Positions 23,905 to 32,745 of a stretch of 64,000 nt of DNA are shown one piece after another (position 1 is the first letter of the stretch; every line of letters begins with the position of its first letter). The position numbers and the translations under genes were made by a program. Origin of the DNA: an uncultured Marvinbryantia sp. (GTDB lineage Bacteria; Bacillota; Clostridia; Lachnospirales; Lachnospiraceae); assembly GCA_937915375.1 (NCBI GenBank), contig CALDMO010000043.1:76968-140967 (forward strand), read 5' to 3'. The notes beneath the pieces were generated by a model. The model saw nothing but the letters and a program-made list of their open reading frames with translations, had not been told where the DNA came from and did no database searches.

Positions 23905-25209
23905 ATGATGAGCAGTCAGACAGAAACGATGACAGAGAAAACAGAAGAAAAACAGATGAAAAAATCTGGTAACGAAATCAATCCTAAAAAGAAAATCATG
24001 CTGCAGATGAGATGGATCGGAATAGCCCTATTGATCGGAATTTTTGTCGGCGCGGCGAGCAGTTTGTTTTCAAAGGCTTTGACATATGTGACACAGTTTC
24101 GGGGAACGCACGGCTGGATTCTTTTTCTGATGCCGCTTGCCGGTGTCTGTATTGTATTTTTATACCGAAAATACGCACAGAAGGACGGCGGCACCAATCA
24201 GGTGTTGGCAATGATCCGCTCACAGGATGACGTGGCGTTTCGTTCGGCGCCTTTGATCTTTATCACTACTGTGCTGACCCATCTTGTCGGCGGTTCAGCT
24301 GGCCGCGAGGGTGCGGCGCTTCAGCTGGGCGGCAGTATCGGAAATAAGATAGGAAAAGTGCTGCGTATGGATTCAAAGGATTGCCATGTGGCTGCGATGT
24401 GTGGGATGAGCGCGGCATTTGCGGCTATGTTCGGTACGCCGCTTGCAGCTGCGTTTTTTTCGATGGAAGTAGCCAGTGTGGGGATTATGTATTATGCAGC
24501 GCTGATGCCATGTGCAATTTCAGCTTTGATTGCCGCAGGGCTGGCAGGAGCTTTGGAAATTCATGCAGAAGCGTTTCAAATCCTGGAAATTCCGGCTTTT
24601 ACACTGGCTGGCGGTTTGAAAATCGGGCTGGTGACGCTTGCGTGTGCGGCGGTAAGTGTTGCGTTTTGTCTGGTGATGAAGGGAACGGGTACACTTTACA
24701 GACGTTTTCTGAAAAATGAATACACGAGAATAATTGCGGCAAGCGTAATTTTTATTATTGTGACATTGTTTTTACAGACCGATGCCTATATGGGTGCAGG
24801 AACAGGACTGATTGTCCGCGCTGTGGAAGAGGGGAAGGCAGGATATTTAGATTTTGTCTGGAAACTGCTGTTGACGGCGATCACCATGAAAGCCGGTTTT
24901 CGCGGCGGCGAGATTGTACCGTCGTTTTGCATCGGAGCGACGTTTGGCTGTGTGATGGGGCAGCTTTTGGGGATTTCTCCTTCTTTTTGTGCGGCAATCG
25001 GTATGACGGCGTTTTTCTGCGGAGTGACGAACTGTCCGATTACTTCTATATTAATTGCCTTTGAAATGTTCGGATTTCAGGGACAGGGCTTCTATCTGAT
25101 TGCGGTTGCTGTCAGCTATGCTTTCTCAGGATATTACAGTCTTTATAAGGAGCAGCGGATTATGTATTCTAAATATAAGGCAAAATATAGGAATCAAAGT
25201 ACGGAATAG
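23905..25209 (+). CDS. CLC-type anion transporter, CLC-F-like
   Basis: 434 residues, about ten or more helices. Seen: GGSAGREGAALQLGGSIG (gating Glu near residue 135), GMSAAFAAMFGTPLAAAFF, and FRGGEIVPSFCIGATFG near 334. Chloride CLCs usually have GSGIP, GREGP and GxFxP; here the first is GGTNQ, the second GREGA and the third GGEIVP. These replacements resemble the fluoride/proton antiporter branch (CLC-F). That sub-assignment is inference. No fluoride riboswitch was found upstream. ATGATG offers starts 3 bases apart after GGGGAG. Confidence 0.85.
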   Translation: MMSSQTETMTEKTEEKQMKKSGNEINPKKKIMLQMRWIGIALLIGIFVGAASSLFSKALTYVTQFRGTHGWILFLMPLAGVCIVFLYRKYAQKDGGTNQVLAMIRSQDDVAFRSAPLIFITTVLTHLVGGSAGREGAALQLGGSIGNKIGKVLRMDSKDCHVAAMCGMSAAFAAMFGTPLAAAFFSMEVASVGIMYYAALMPCAISALIAAGLAGALEIHAEAFQILEIPAFTLAGGLKIGLVTLACAAVSVAFCLVMKGTGTLYRRFLKNEYTRIIAASVIFIIVTLFLQTDAYMGAGTGLIVRAVEEGKAGYLDFVWKLLLTAITMKAGFRGGEIVPSFCIGATFGCVMGQLLGISPSFCAAIGMTAFFCGVTNCPITSILIAFEMFGFQGQGFYLIAVAVSYAFSGYYSLYKEQRIMYSKYKAKYRNQSTE

Positions 25210-25217
25210 GATTTCAC

Positions 25218-25246
25218 TTGAATAAATATGCAATATCAGTTATACT
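25218..25246 (+). promoter_or_regulatory. SigA-type promoter for the sodium symporter
   Basis: TTGAAT at 25218-25223, TATACT at 25241-25246, 17-base spacer; 35 bases before the start codon of the symporter. Confidence 0.72.
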
Positions 25247-25280
25247 AAGGAACTGACAATGCATAGGAGGAAAGAGGAAA

Positions 25281-26678
25281 ATGGAGAAGAAACGAAGTAA
25301 TTTTACAGGCCAGATTGGTTTTGTACTCGCTTCAGCGGGAAGCGCGGTTGGCCTTGGAAACATATGGAGATTTCCATATCTTGCGGCGAAGGACGGCGGG
25401 GGTGTTTTCCTGTTATGCTATATTATTTTAGCATTGACATTCGGATTTGCGCTTTTAACGACAGAGATTGCAATCGGACGAAAGACAGGACAGAGTTCCC
25501 TGACTGCCTACAAGGTACTTCATAAAAAATGGGGATTTCTTGGCGTTCTGGCAAGTGCTGTGCCGGTGATTATCCTGCCGTATTACTGTTCCATTGGCGG
25601 ATGGGTATTGAAGTATCTGTCAGTATTTTTATCAGGCGGCGGTGTGGCAGCCGCGCAGGATGGCTTTTTCAGCGGATATATTTCTACGTTATGGCAGCCG
25701 CTGGTCTGGATGGCGGTGTATCTGCTTTTGACGGCTTTTGTTGTGTATAACGGTGTAAATAAAGGAATTGAAAATTACAGCAAAATTTTGATGCCGATTC
25801 TGCTGCTTCTGGTGATCGGAATTTCTGTTTTTTCAATGACACTTTCCAGTACCGATGCAGAGGGTGTGACCAGAACTGGTCTGCAGGGCTTAAAAATCTA
25901 TATGGTTCCTGATTTTAAGGATATGACGTTTAGCAAATTTCTAGTGGTGCTGATGGATGCGATTGGTCAGCTGTTTTTCTCAATCAGTGTGGCGATGGGA
26001 ATTATGGTTACATATGGTTCTTACGCAAAAAAGGAGACGAACCTGATCAAATCGATTAATCAGATTGAGTTTTTCGATACTTTCGTGGCGATTTTGGCAG
26101 GTATGATGATTGTTCCGGCAGTATATACCTTTATGGGAGTGGAGGGAATGTCAGCTGGCCCCGGTCTGATGTTTGTATCTCTGCCGAAAGTGTTTGAGGC
26201 GATGGGAAAGGCCGGCGGTTTGATCGGCACGATGTTTTTCGTGATGGTAGCCTTCGCAGCGATTACTTCTTCTGTTTCTGTCATGGAGACGATTGTTTCC
26301 AGTATTATGGATAAGTTTCACTATTCCAGAAAAAAGAGTACGATTCTTGTAACAACATATGGAATTCTTCTGGGGGCTGTTGTCTGCCTGGGTTATAACG
26401 TGCTGTATTTTGAGCTGACACTGCCGAACGGAGCAAAGGCGCAGATTCTTGATGTACTCGATTATATCAGCAACAACTGTTTGATGCCGCTTGTAGCGCT
26501 GCTGACCTGTATTTTGGTTGGCTGGATCGTGAAACCAAAGGCGATTATTGACGAAGTGACTTTGGGCGGATATAAATTTAAAAGACGCGCGCTGTATATT
26601 GCGATGATCAAAGTGGTTGTGCCGATCCTGCTGTTTGTATTGCTGCTGCAGTCAATGGGGCTGTTTATTGTGAAATAG
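25281..26678 (+). CDS. Neurotransmitter:sodium symporter family transporter
   Basis: 465 residues, about 11-12 helices, LeuT fold. Seen: GFVLASAGSAVGLGNIWRFPYLA, the unwound TM1 signature of the family, GGGVFLLCYIILAL, TEIAIGR, YYCSIGGWVLKY, VTYGSYAKKE and FAAITSSVSVMETIVS. Such bacterial members import amino acids or related amines with sodium. The substrate is not readable. It has its own promoter and terminator, so it is a single-gene unit. Confidence 0.92.
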   Translation: MEKKRSNFTGQIGFVLASAGSAVGLGNIWRFPYLAAKDGGGVFLLCYIILALTFGFALLTTEIAIGRKTGQSSLTAYKVLHKKWGFLGVLASAVPVIILPYYCSIGGWVLKYLSVFLSGGGVAAAQDGFFSGYISTLWQPLVWMAVYLLLTAFVVYNGVNKGIENYSKILMPILLLLVIGISVFSMTLSSTDAEGVTRTGLQGLKIYMVPDFKDMTFSKFLVVLMDAIGQLFFSISVAMGIMVTYGSYAKKETNLIKSINQIEFFDTFVAILAGMMIVPAVYTFMGVEGMSAGPGLMFVSLPKVFEAMGKAGGLIGTMFFVMVAFAAITSSVSVMETIVSSIMDKFHYSRKKSTILVTTYGILLGAVVCLGYNVLYFELTLPNGAKAQILDVLDYISNNCLMPLVALLTCILVGWIVKPKAIIDEVTLGGYKFKRRALYIAMIKVVVPILLFVLLLQSMGLFIVK

Positions 26679-26712
26679 GAGAGGGATTGTTTTCTTAATA
26701 TTACAAAAGACT

Positions 26713-26746
26713 CCGCAGACAGAGAAGTCTGCGGGTAGATTTTTTT
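26713..26746 (+). terminator. Terminator after the sodium symporter
   Basis: CCGCAGAC (26713-26720) pairs with GTCTGCGG (26727-26734), loop AGAGAA, then a run of seven T starting at 26740. Confidence 0.85.
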
Positions 26747-26763
26747 GAGGAAGGAGAAAGAGT

Positions 26764-28248
26764 ATGCCAGTATTTGATTTTGGAAATTCCTCGGATCAGA
26801 AAAAGGAGCCTGAGTGTACGTATACGGTTTTTCGGTCGAACGAGTCGGAAACGTCACCGGAAAAACCAATTTTGCTGTTGGATAACCATGCGCGAAAGTG
26901 GGCGCATCATTCCTGTGGGATTTTTACAAATCCAATTAAGCGCACCTCGTTTGAGTTTAAGGAAACGGATGGTACAGTCTGTGCAGATATTTTGAAAATT
27001 GACGCGCGGTTTGTCAGTCTTTTAAAATGGCTGGGAGAGAATCATATTAATGTGCGGCTGTCCGGTGAAAACAGAGAAGAAGGATATGCCGTCTATAAAA
27101 TCCGCGAGGTTGCTTTTGGAGGAGGAGCAAAGCTTTCGGCGGAGGACGGTTTTCTGCAGTTTATGATTGAACGCTTGCTTGCAAGCGATGCTCCGGAGGA
27201 AGAGTCTGCGGATGAAGAAGCGGAGGAACTCGGAGATGATATGAAACTGACCAGTATTCAGAGTATTACGGATTTTATGAACTGCGCGGGCAGAACATTG
27301 CCGGATAATATCCGTTTATGGGCTCGCCGCAATCTGGCGGTTGCCCGTTCGCATGAAGTCTCCCCGGAAGAACGCAGACATGCGCAGCGCGCGCTTTCTA
27401 TGATGATGAATATCCATTGGAAGAATAATTATTTTGAGTCGATTGATCCTGTGGAGGCTCGTCGTATTCTGGATGAACAGCTTTATGGAATGGAGCGGGT
27501 AAAGCAGCGTATCATTGAAACGATTATTCAGATCAACCGCACGCATGTCCTTCCTGCATACGGGCTTTTGCTGATCGGTCCGGCTGGTACCGGCAAATCA
27601 CAGATTGCCTATGCAGTCGCGAAAATTTTGAAACTGCCGTGGACAACGCTTGATATGAGTTCGATTAACGATCCGGAGCAGTTGACCGGAAGCTCTCGTG
27701 TTTACGCGAATGCCAAGCCGGGCATTATCATGGAAGCATTTTCGATGGCGGGTGAGTCGAATCTTGTATTTATTATTAATGAATTGGATAAGGCGGCAGC
27801 GGGAAAAGGCAACGGCAATCCGGCGGATGTATTATTGACACTGCTGGATAATCTGGGCTTTACGGACAACTATATGGAATGTATGGTGCCGACCGTGGGC
27901 GTTTATCCAATTGCTACGGCAAATGATAAGAGTCAGATCAGCGCCCCTTTGATGTCGCGCTTTGCAGTCATTGAGATTCCGGATTATACACCGGAGGAGA
28001 AGAAAATTATCTTCCGAAAGTTTGCACTTCCGAAAGTCTTGAAACGTATGAGTATGCGTAAGGAGGAGTGCGTTGTTACCGATGAAGCGCTGGATGTGAT
28101 TGTAGAAACGTTTGCGGATACAAGCGGCATTCGTGATCTGGAACAGGCGGCCGAGCATATTGCGGCGAACGCGCTGTATCAGATTGAGGCTGATCATGTA
28201 CCGTGCGCAAGATTTGATGCGGAAGCAGTGCAAAAATTGCTGAATTAA
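26764..28248 (+). CDS. Lon-like AAA+ ATPase without a protease domain
   Basis: 494 residues. Residues 1-135 form an unfamiliar N-terminal domain; 140-160 is very acidic; 160-260 has a helical region with EARRILDEQLYGMERVKQRI, which matches the sequence before the ATPase of Lon. Walker A GPAGTGKSQ at 272-280, Walker B-like FIINELDKAA, sensor IATAND, arginine-finger region SRFAVIEIPDY, then a Lon-type helical lid to the end. The Ser-Lys protease domain of Lon is missing; the chain ends about where it would begin. Target unknown; a MoxR-like remodelling role is possible. It has AAGGAG before the ATG and no operon partners. Confidence 0.85.
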   Translation: MPVFDFGNSSDQKKEPECTYTVFRSNESETSPEKPILLLDNHARKWAHHSCGIFTNPIKRTSFEFKETDGTVCADILKIDARFVSLLKWLGENHINVRLSGENREEGYAVYKIREVAFGGGAKLSAEDGFLQFMIERLLASDAPEEESADEEAEELGDDMKLTSIQSITDFMNCAGRTLPDNIRLWARRNLAVARSHEVSPEERRHAQRALSMMMNIHWKNNYFESIDPVEARRILDEQLYGMERVKQRIIETIIQINRTHVLPAYGLLLIGPAGTGKSQIAYAVAKILKLPWTTLDMSSINDPEQLTGSSRVYANAKPGIIMEAFSMAGESNLVFIINELDKAAAGKGNGNPADVLLTLLDNLGFTDNYMECMVPTVGVYPIATANDKSQISAPLMSRFAVIEIPDYTPEEKKIIFRKFALPKVLKRMSMRKEECVVTDEALDVIVETFADTSGIRDLEQAAEHIAANALYQIEADHVPCARFDAEAVQKLLN

Positions 28249-28255
28249 ACTATGA

Positions 28256-28284
28256 TTTTCAAACATCTATACATGTGGTATAAT
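28256..28284 (+). promoter_or_regulatory. SigA-type promoter for lrgAB
   Basis: TTTTCA at 28256-28261 and TATAAT at 28279-28284 with a 17-base spacer, 37 bases upstream of the lrgA start. Confidence 0.68.
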
Positions 28285-28321
28285 CACAGGTACAGATGTG
28301 TTTGGTTTAGGAGGGTAAAGA

Positions 28322-28693
28322 ATGAAGTATTTAAAACAGCTTTTTCTTATTTTGTTGATTTCTTTTCTGGGAGAAGTTTTAAAAGAACTGATTCCGCTGC
28401 CGATTCCGGCAAGTATTTATGGGATGGCGCTTATGCTGCTGGGGCTGATCAGCGGAGTGATTCAGTTGGAGCAGGTACGGGAGACGGGAAAATTTTTAAT
28501 TGAGGTAATGCCGGTGATGTTTATTCCGGCGGGCGTTGGACTGATGGATTCCTGGGAGGTTTTACAGCCGCTGCTTCTGCCGGTTCTGGTAATTACAGTG
28601 GTATCACTGATGACGGTAATGGCAGTGAGCGGACGAGTGGCACAGGCAGTAATCCGGCGTGAACAAAAAAAGGAGACAGAACATGGTGAATGA
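28322..28693 (+). CDS. lrgA: CidA/LrgA family membrane protein
   Basis: 123 residues with four hydrophobic helices. Seen: LGEVLKELIPLPIPASIYGMAL, the family signature, and VMPVMFIPAGVGLMDSW. CidA/LrgA proteins are holin-like and are linked to murein hydrolase control and to pyruvate or other small-acid transport with LrgB. AGGAGG lies just before the ATG. Overlaps lrgB by 11 bases. LrgA and CidA cannot be told apart by sequence alone. Confidence 0.88.
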   Translation: MKYLKQLFLILLISFLGEVLKELIPLPIPASIYGMALMLLGLISGVIQLEQVRETGKFLIEVMPVMFIPAGVGLMDSWEVLQPLLLPVLVITVVSLMTVMAVSGRVAQAVIRREQKKETEHGE

Positions 28694-29378
28694 GTTTTTT
28701 ACGGACTCCGTATTTGCGGGGGTAACATTGAGCCTTTTGGCGTACATGGTCGGTATGCAGTTAAAAAAGCGTTTTAAGAGCGGCATTTTTAATCCGCTTT
28801 TGGTCGCAATCGCGGCAACGCTTGTCGTACTTTTGGCAGCTGATGTGGATTATGAAATCTATCATGAGGGAGCAAAATATCTGAGCTGGTTTCTGACACC
28901 GGCAACAGTCTGCCTGGCAATTCCGCTTTACGAGCAGATAGCGCTTTTAAAGAAAAACTGGAAGGCGGTACTTGCCGGTCTGGTTTCCGGTGTGCTGACC
29001 AGTATGGTGACGATTCTGGTTCTGGCAGTGCTGTTTGGACTGACGCATCAGGAATATGTGACACTGCTTCCAAAATCTATTACAACGGCAATCGGTATGG
29101 GTGTTTCGGAAGAGCTTGGCGGTTATGTGACGATCACTGTGGCAGTGATCATCATTACCGGTGTGGTGGGAAATATTTTTGCGGAAGTTTTGTGTAAGAT
29201 TTTTGGTATCAAAGAACCAATAGCAAAGGGAATTGCAATCGGTTCTTCCGCGCATGCGATCGGTACGGCAAAAGCAATGGAAATGGGTGAAGTGGAAGGC
29301 GCGATGAGCAGTCTTTCGATTGCTGTAGCCGGGATGCTGACAGTGGCAGCGTCTTCGGTTTTCGCGGGATTTTTATGA
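28683..29378 (+). CDS. lrgB: LrgB family membrane protein
   Basis: 231 residues, about seven to eight helices. Seen: NPLLVAIAATLVVL, YLSWFLTPATVCLAIPLYEQ, LLPKSITTAIGMGVSEELGG and GIAIGSSAHAIGTAKAMEMGEVEGAMSS, all diagnostic of LrgB/CidB. It is the partner of the holin-like LrgA. The ATG at 28683 lies inside the 3' end of lrgA after AAAGGAG, showing coupling. Confidence 0.92.
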   Translation: MVNEFFTDSVFAGVTLSLLAYMVGMQLKKRFKSGIFNPLLVAIAATLVVLLAADVDYEIYHEGAKYLSWFLTPATVCLAIPLYEQIALLKKNWKAVLAGLVSGVLTSMVTILVLAVLFGLTHQEYVTLLPKSITTAIGMGVSEELGGYVTITVAVIIITGVVGNIFAEVLCKIFGIKEPIAKGIAIGSSAHAIGTAKAMEMGEVEGAMSSLSIAVAGMLTVAASSVFAGFL

Positions 29379-29406
29379 AATGGTAAAAAGATGTGAGAGA
29401 ACAGAA

Positions 29407-29880
29407 ATGTGTGAGTGTTTCGTTTGTAAACGAATTGAATTAATAAAAAAACGACAAAATCCTTATTTTATACGGGAGTTGGAGACAGGGTATGTGGTTT
29501 TGGGGGACAGTCAGAGATTTCGGGGTTATACTTTATTTTTATGCAAACAACATGCGACAGAACTTCATTTTTTAGAAAAGAATTTTAGAAATAAGTTCTT
29601 ACAGGAAATGTCTCTGGTAGCGGAAGCGGTTTATAATGCTTTTCAACCGGAAAAACTGAATTATGAACTTCTTGGTATAGGAGATGCAGTACATATGCAC
29701 TGGCATATTTTTCCGCGCAGAGAAGGCGATACGCCTCTGCCCGGACCGGTATGGAGAATGGATAAACAAGAAATGAATGCTGTATGTTACAGACCGGATG
29801 CAACGGAGTTGGCATATTTGAAAGAAATGGTGAATGAGGAATTGGAAAAGCTATTAGGAAAAATGCATGGTGAAAATTAA
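29407..29880 (+). CDS. HIT family nucleotide-binding protein
   Basis: 157 residues. HIT proteins bind or hydrolyse nucleotide conjugates. Seen: CECFVCKRI near the N-terminus (zinc-type Cys pair), ELETGYVVLGDSQRFRGYTLFLCKQH and the histidine triad HMHWHIFPR near residue 100. The ATG at 29407 follows GAGAGA; an in-frame ATG at 29380 sits 1 base after lrgB and would add nine residues. Specific substrate unknown. Confidence 0.85.
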   Translation: MCECFVCKRIELIKKRQNPYFIRELETGYVVLGDSQRFRGYTLFLCKQHATELHFLEKNFRNKFLQEMSLVAEAVYNAFQPEKLNYELLGIGDAVHMHWHIFPRREGDTPLPGPVWRMDKQEMNAVCYRPDATELAYLKEMVNEELEKLLGKMHGEN

Positions 29881-29906
29881 TTATTTTCTAAAGAAGGAGA
29901 AGAAAA

Positions 29907-30368
29907 ATGAGTAAATTTCAAATTCAGAAAATACGTGAATGCGAAGAACTGGCGAAGACGGCCGCCGTATGGTTTCATGAAAAATGGAATATACCGCAGG
30001 AGGCTTATGCGGAAAGCATGGAAGAATGTATGAGAAATAAATCGGCAGTACCACAGTGGTATGTCATTCAGGATCAGGGAAGGATCATCGCCGGACTGGG
30101 TGTGATTGAAAATGACTTCCATGACCGCAAAGACCTGACTCCGAATGTATGCGCGGTTTATGTGGAAGAAGAGTATCGCAGGCAAGGGATTGCCGGAGAA
30201 ATGCTGCGGTTTGTCTGTGAAGACTTTAAAGAAATGGGGATAGAAACGTTGTATCTGATCACCGATCATACATCCTTTTATGAGCGTTATGGATGGGGAT
30301 TTTTGTGCATGGTGCAGGGAGATGAGGAGCCGGAACTGACGCGGATGTATGTTCACAAAATGAAATGA
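29907..30368 (+). CDS. GNAT family N-acetyltransferase
   Basis: 153 residues. Seen: the acetyl-CoA binding pattern VCAVYVEEEYRRQGIAGEML (RRQGIA as the Q/RxxGxG/A loop), a preceding beta strand GRIIAGLGVIEN, and the late YLITDHTSFYERYGWGFL typical of the fold. AAGGAG precedes the ATG. The acceptor is unknown; neighbours give no clue. Confidence 0.88.
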   Translation: MSKFQIQKIRECEELAKTAAVWFHEKWNIPQEAYAESMEECMRNKSAVPQWYVIQDQGRIIAGLGVIENDFHDRKDLTPNVCAVYVEEEYRRQGIAGEMLRFVCEDFKEMGIETLYLITDHTSFYERYGWGFLCMVQGDEEPELTRMYVHKMK

Positions 30369-30392
30369 GGTATATACGGGGGAGGAAATTGC

Positions 30393-30653
30393 ATGATTAC
30401 AATTATTAATAGAAAAGAACTGTGCATTACCTTTGATATGAAAAAACAGGTCAAAATCCGGGAAAGACTGCAGGCACAGCAGATTGATTATGAGATAAAA
30501 ACGGTCAACCGCATGAGTCCGTCTCCGATGGGGACAGGTGTGCGCGCAAGGATGGGATCAGCCGGACAGAAGCCGGAACTGGAACGGGAGTATATTTTTT
30601 ACGTGCGCAAAGCAGATTATGAAAAGGCACGCGAGGCAGTGCAAGGGATATAG
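30393..30653 (+). CDS. Small conserved protein, unknown function
   Basis: 86 residues, no membrane helix or signal. Pattern: a beta-helix-beta start (TIINRKELCITFDMKKQVKIRERL), a flexible middle rich in Ser, Pro, Gly and Met, and a C-terminal YIFYVRKADYEKAREAV. The layout resembles small ferredoxin-fold regulatory proteins such as DUF2007, but the match is weak. GGGGGAGG lies before the ATG. Confidence 0.7.
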   Translation: MITIINRKELCITFDMKKQVKIRERLQAQQIDYEIKTVNRMSPSPMGTGVRARMGSAGQKPELEREYIFYVRKADYEKAREAVQGI

Positions 30654-30710
30654 AAGCAGGGCGATTGGAATAACGCAAATCCGGTAAGAATCAGTAAAAG
30701 GAGCAGCAAA

Positions 30711-31136
30711 ATGGAAAACATAATCAAAGTGGGTATTGGTGTGATGGTCTTAAAGGATAACAGAATTTTGCTTGGGCATCGGGTGCAAAATGGCAGAGAT
30801 ACCGGGGGTATTTATGAACCGGACAGCTGGTGTCTGCCGGGAGGCAAGCAGGAATATGGCGAAACCATTTTTGAAGGAGCCGTGCGGGAAGTAAAGGAAG
30901 AGACCAATCTGGATATTGCCAAGTTGGAGCTGTTTGGGGCGGTAGATGATATTCAGCCGGGAAAGCATTTTGTGACGCTTTGGGTACTCGCACGGGAAGT
31001 TGATGGAGAACTGAAGGTAACAGAGCCGCAGAAGCAGGATGCATGGGAATGGTTTGCTTTAAATGCATTACCGCAAAATCTGTATTCGCCGTCACGTAAG
31101 TTTCTCAACGCGTATTTAGAAAAAAATAAAATCTGA
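30711..31136 (+). CDS. Nudix hydrolase
   Basis: 141 residues. The Nudix box GGKQEYGETIFEGAVREVKEETNL is complete in key residues (GxxxxxE, REVKEE). The N-terminal part KVGIGVMVLKDNRILLGHR and the LPGGK entry are typical of nucleotide-sugar or oxidised-nucleotide hydrolases. AAGGAG precedes the ATG. Substrate is unknown. Confidence 0.92.
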   Translation: MENIIKVGIGVMVLKDNRILLGHRVQNGRDTGGIYEPDSWCLPGGKQEYGETIFEGAVREVKEETNLDIAKLELFGAVDDIQPGKHFVTLWVLAREVDGELKVTEPQKQDAWEWFALNALPQNLYSPSRKFLNAYLEKNKI

Positions 31137-31155
31137 CAGTAAAAGGAGAATATAA

Positions 31156-31836
31156 ATGTCATTTATCAGCGTATTTGAGGTGCTGGGACCGATTATGATC
31201 GGGCCGTCCAGCTCCCATACTGCCGGAGCCTGTGCAATTGCCCATCTGGCACAGAAAATGAAAAGCGGAAGTTTAAAAGAGGTGGAATTTACTCTGTACG
31301 GTTCTTTTGCGAAAACATATCGCGGACATGGAACGGATCGAGCGCTTCTGGGCGGAATCATGGGCTTTGCCACAGATGATGTGCGGATTCGAGATTCCTT
31401 TGAAATCGCCAGAGAACGAGGGATTTCGTATCGTTTTGTTCCGGAGGAGGGAGAAAATGATGTACATCCGAATACCGTGGACATCCGTATGGTGAACGAC
31501 AGCGGTACACAGACAACGGTTCGTGGCGAATCCATCGGAGGCGGAAAAGTAAGAATTGTGCGGATCAACCAGGTGCAGGTAGATTTCACCGGTGAATACA
31601 ACGCAGTTATTATTATACAGAAGGACAGGCCGGGGGTTGCGGCTCATATTACAAAACTTTTGAGCGATCGTGGCGTGAATATTGCCTTCATGCGCTTATT
31701 TCGGGAATCTAAGGGAGAAAAGGCCTATACGATCGTGGAATCTGACGGAAGACTTCCGGAGGATATCACTGGAAAGTTGCTGGAAAATCCCAATATACAG
31801 GAAGTGATGCTGGTGCAGGAGGATGAAAATTCATGA
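31156..31836 (+). CDS. sdaAB: L-serine dehydratase, iron-sulfur dependent, beta subunit
   Basis: 226 residues. Together with the alpha subunit it deaminates L-serine to pyruvate and ammonia. Seen: FEVLGPIMIGPSSSHTAGA, the substrate-pocket signature, GHGTDRALLGGIMGF, and a C-terminal ACT domain (VIIIQKDRPGVAAHITKLLSDRGVNIA, about residues 150-222). The 3' end overlaps sdaAA as ATGA. AAAGGAG is upstream. Confidence 0.95.
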   Translation: MSFISVFEVLGPIMIGPSSSHTAGACAIAHLAQKMKSGSLKEVEFTLYGSFAKTYRGHGTDRALLGGIMGFATDDVRIRDSFEIARERGISYRFVPEEGENDVHPNTVDIRMVNDSGTQTTVRGESIGGGKVRIVRINQVQVDFTGEYNAVIIIQKDRPGVAAHITKLLSDRGVNIAFMRLFRESKGEKAYTIVESDGRLPEDITGKLLENPNIQEVMLVQEDENS

Positions 31837-32696
31837 CAGATTTTAAAAACGCGGCAGAATTGCTGGAGATTTGCAGACAGGCTCACAAGAAAATTTCCGA
31901 GGTGATGAAACAAAGAGAATGCAATCTCGGGGAAGTTTCTATGGATCAGATTTGCAAACGGATGAAAAAGGTGCTGGACGTGATGAAACAGTCAGCTGTG
32001 ATGCCGTTAGAAACAACAGTAAAATCTATGGGTGGTCTGATCGGCGGAGAGGCGCAGAAACTGAATCAATATCAGAATAGGGAAAGCGGTATTTGCGGAA
32101 AGGTGATTGGGCGCGGGATTACCTACGCGATGGCAGTGCTGGAAGTAAATGCTTCTATGGGCGTGATTGTGGCGGCACCTACCGCCGGTTCTGCGGGAGT
32201 TGTTCCGGGCGTTTTGCTGGCACTGCAGCAGGAGTATGGCTTTTCTGATGCGCAGATGACGGACGCTCTGTTTCATGCCGGTGCGATTGGCTATCTTGCA
32301 ATGCGAAACGCAACAGTGGCGGGCGCGGTTGGCGGCTGTCAGGCCGAAGTGGGCGTCGCGGCGGCGATGGCTGCGGCAGCCGCTGTGGAACTGATGGGAG
32401 GAGAACCGGAGCAGAGCCTGGATGCGGCGACAATCGTTCTGATGAATATGCTGGGGCTGGTGTGCGATCCGGTCGGCGGTCTGGTGGAGTATCCTTGTCA
32501 GAACCGCAATGCGGCCGGGGTGGCAAATGCTCTGATCGCCGCGGAAATGGCGCTTGCCGGAATCCGTCAGTTGATTCCGTTTGACGAAATGCTGGATATT
32601 ATGTATCAGGTCGGCAAGCGAATACCGTATGAATTGCGGGAAACAGCGTTGGCCGGATGTGCCGCTTCGCCGGCAGGATGCCGGTTCTGCGGATAA
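31833..32696 (+). CDS. sdaAA: L-serine dehydratase, iron-sulfur dependent, alpha subunit
   Basis: 287 residues. Seen: SMGGLIGGEAQK, VVAAPTAGSAGVVPGVL, GAVGGCQAEVGVAAAMAAAA, CDPVGGLVEYPCQNRNA and the final AASPAGCRFCG. The cysteines in GGCQAE, GLVCDP and YPCQNRN fit the [4Fe-4S] ligands of this family. Overlap with sdaAB by 4 bases. No terminator specific to this strand was seen; the inverted repeat after it serves the opposite gene. Confidence 0.95.
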   Translation: MTDFKNAAELLEICRQAHKKISEVMKQRECNLGEVSMDQICKRMKKVLDVMKQSAVMPLETTVKSMGGLIGGEAQKLNQYQNRESGICGKVIGRGITYAMAVLEVNASMGVIVAAPTAGSAGVVPGVLLALQQEYGFSDAQMTDALFHAGAIGYLAMRNATVAGAVGGCQAEVGVAAAMAAAAAVELMGGEPEQSLDAATIVLMNMLGLVCDPVGGLVEYPCQNRNAAGVANALIAAEMALAGIRQLIPFDEMLDIMYQVGKRIPYELRETALAGCAASPAGCRFCG

Positions 32697-32708
32697 AATA
32701 TGTCTTTG

Positions 32709-32745
32709 AAAAAAAGAATCCGACGGGTTTATACCTGTCGGATTC
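32709..32745 (-). terminator. Terminator of rqcH containing its stop codon in the loop
   Basis: 12-bp stem 32716-32727 with 32734-32745 (one G-U pair). Read on the minus strand it is followed by a run of seven T (complement of the A run at 32709-32715). The rqcH stop codon at 32729-32731 lies in the six-base loop. On the plus strand there is no T run. Confidence 0.85.

Noticed and set aside
32716..32745. Terminator for sdaAA on the plus strand
   Set aside because: No T run follows on the plus strand; the A run on the left makes it a minus-strand terminator.
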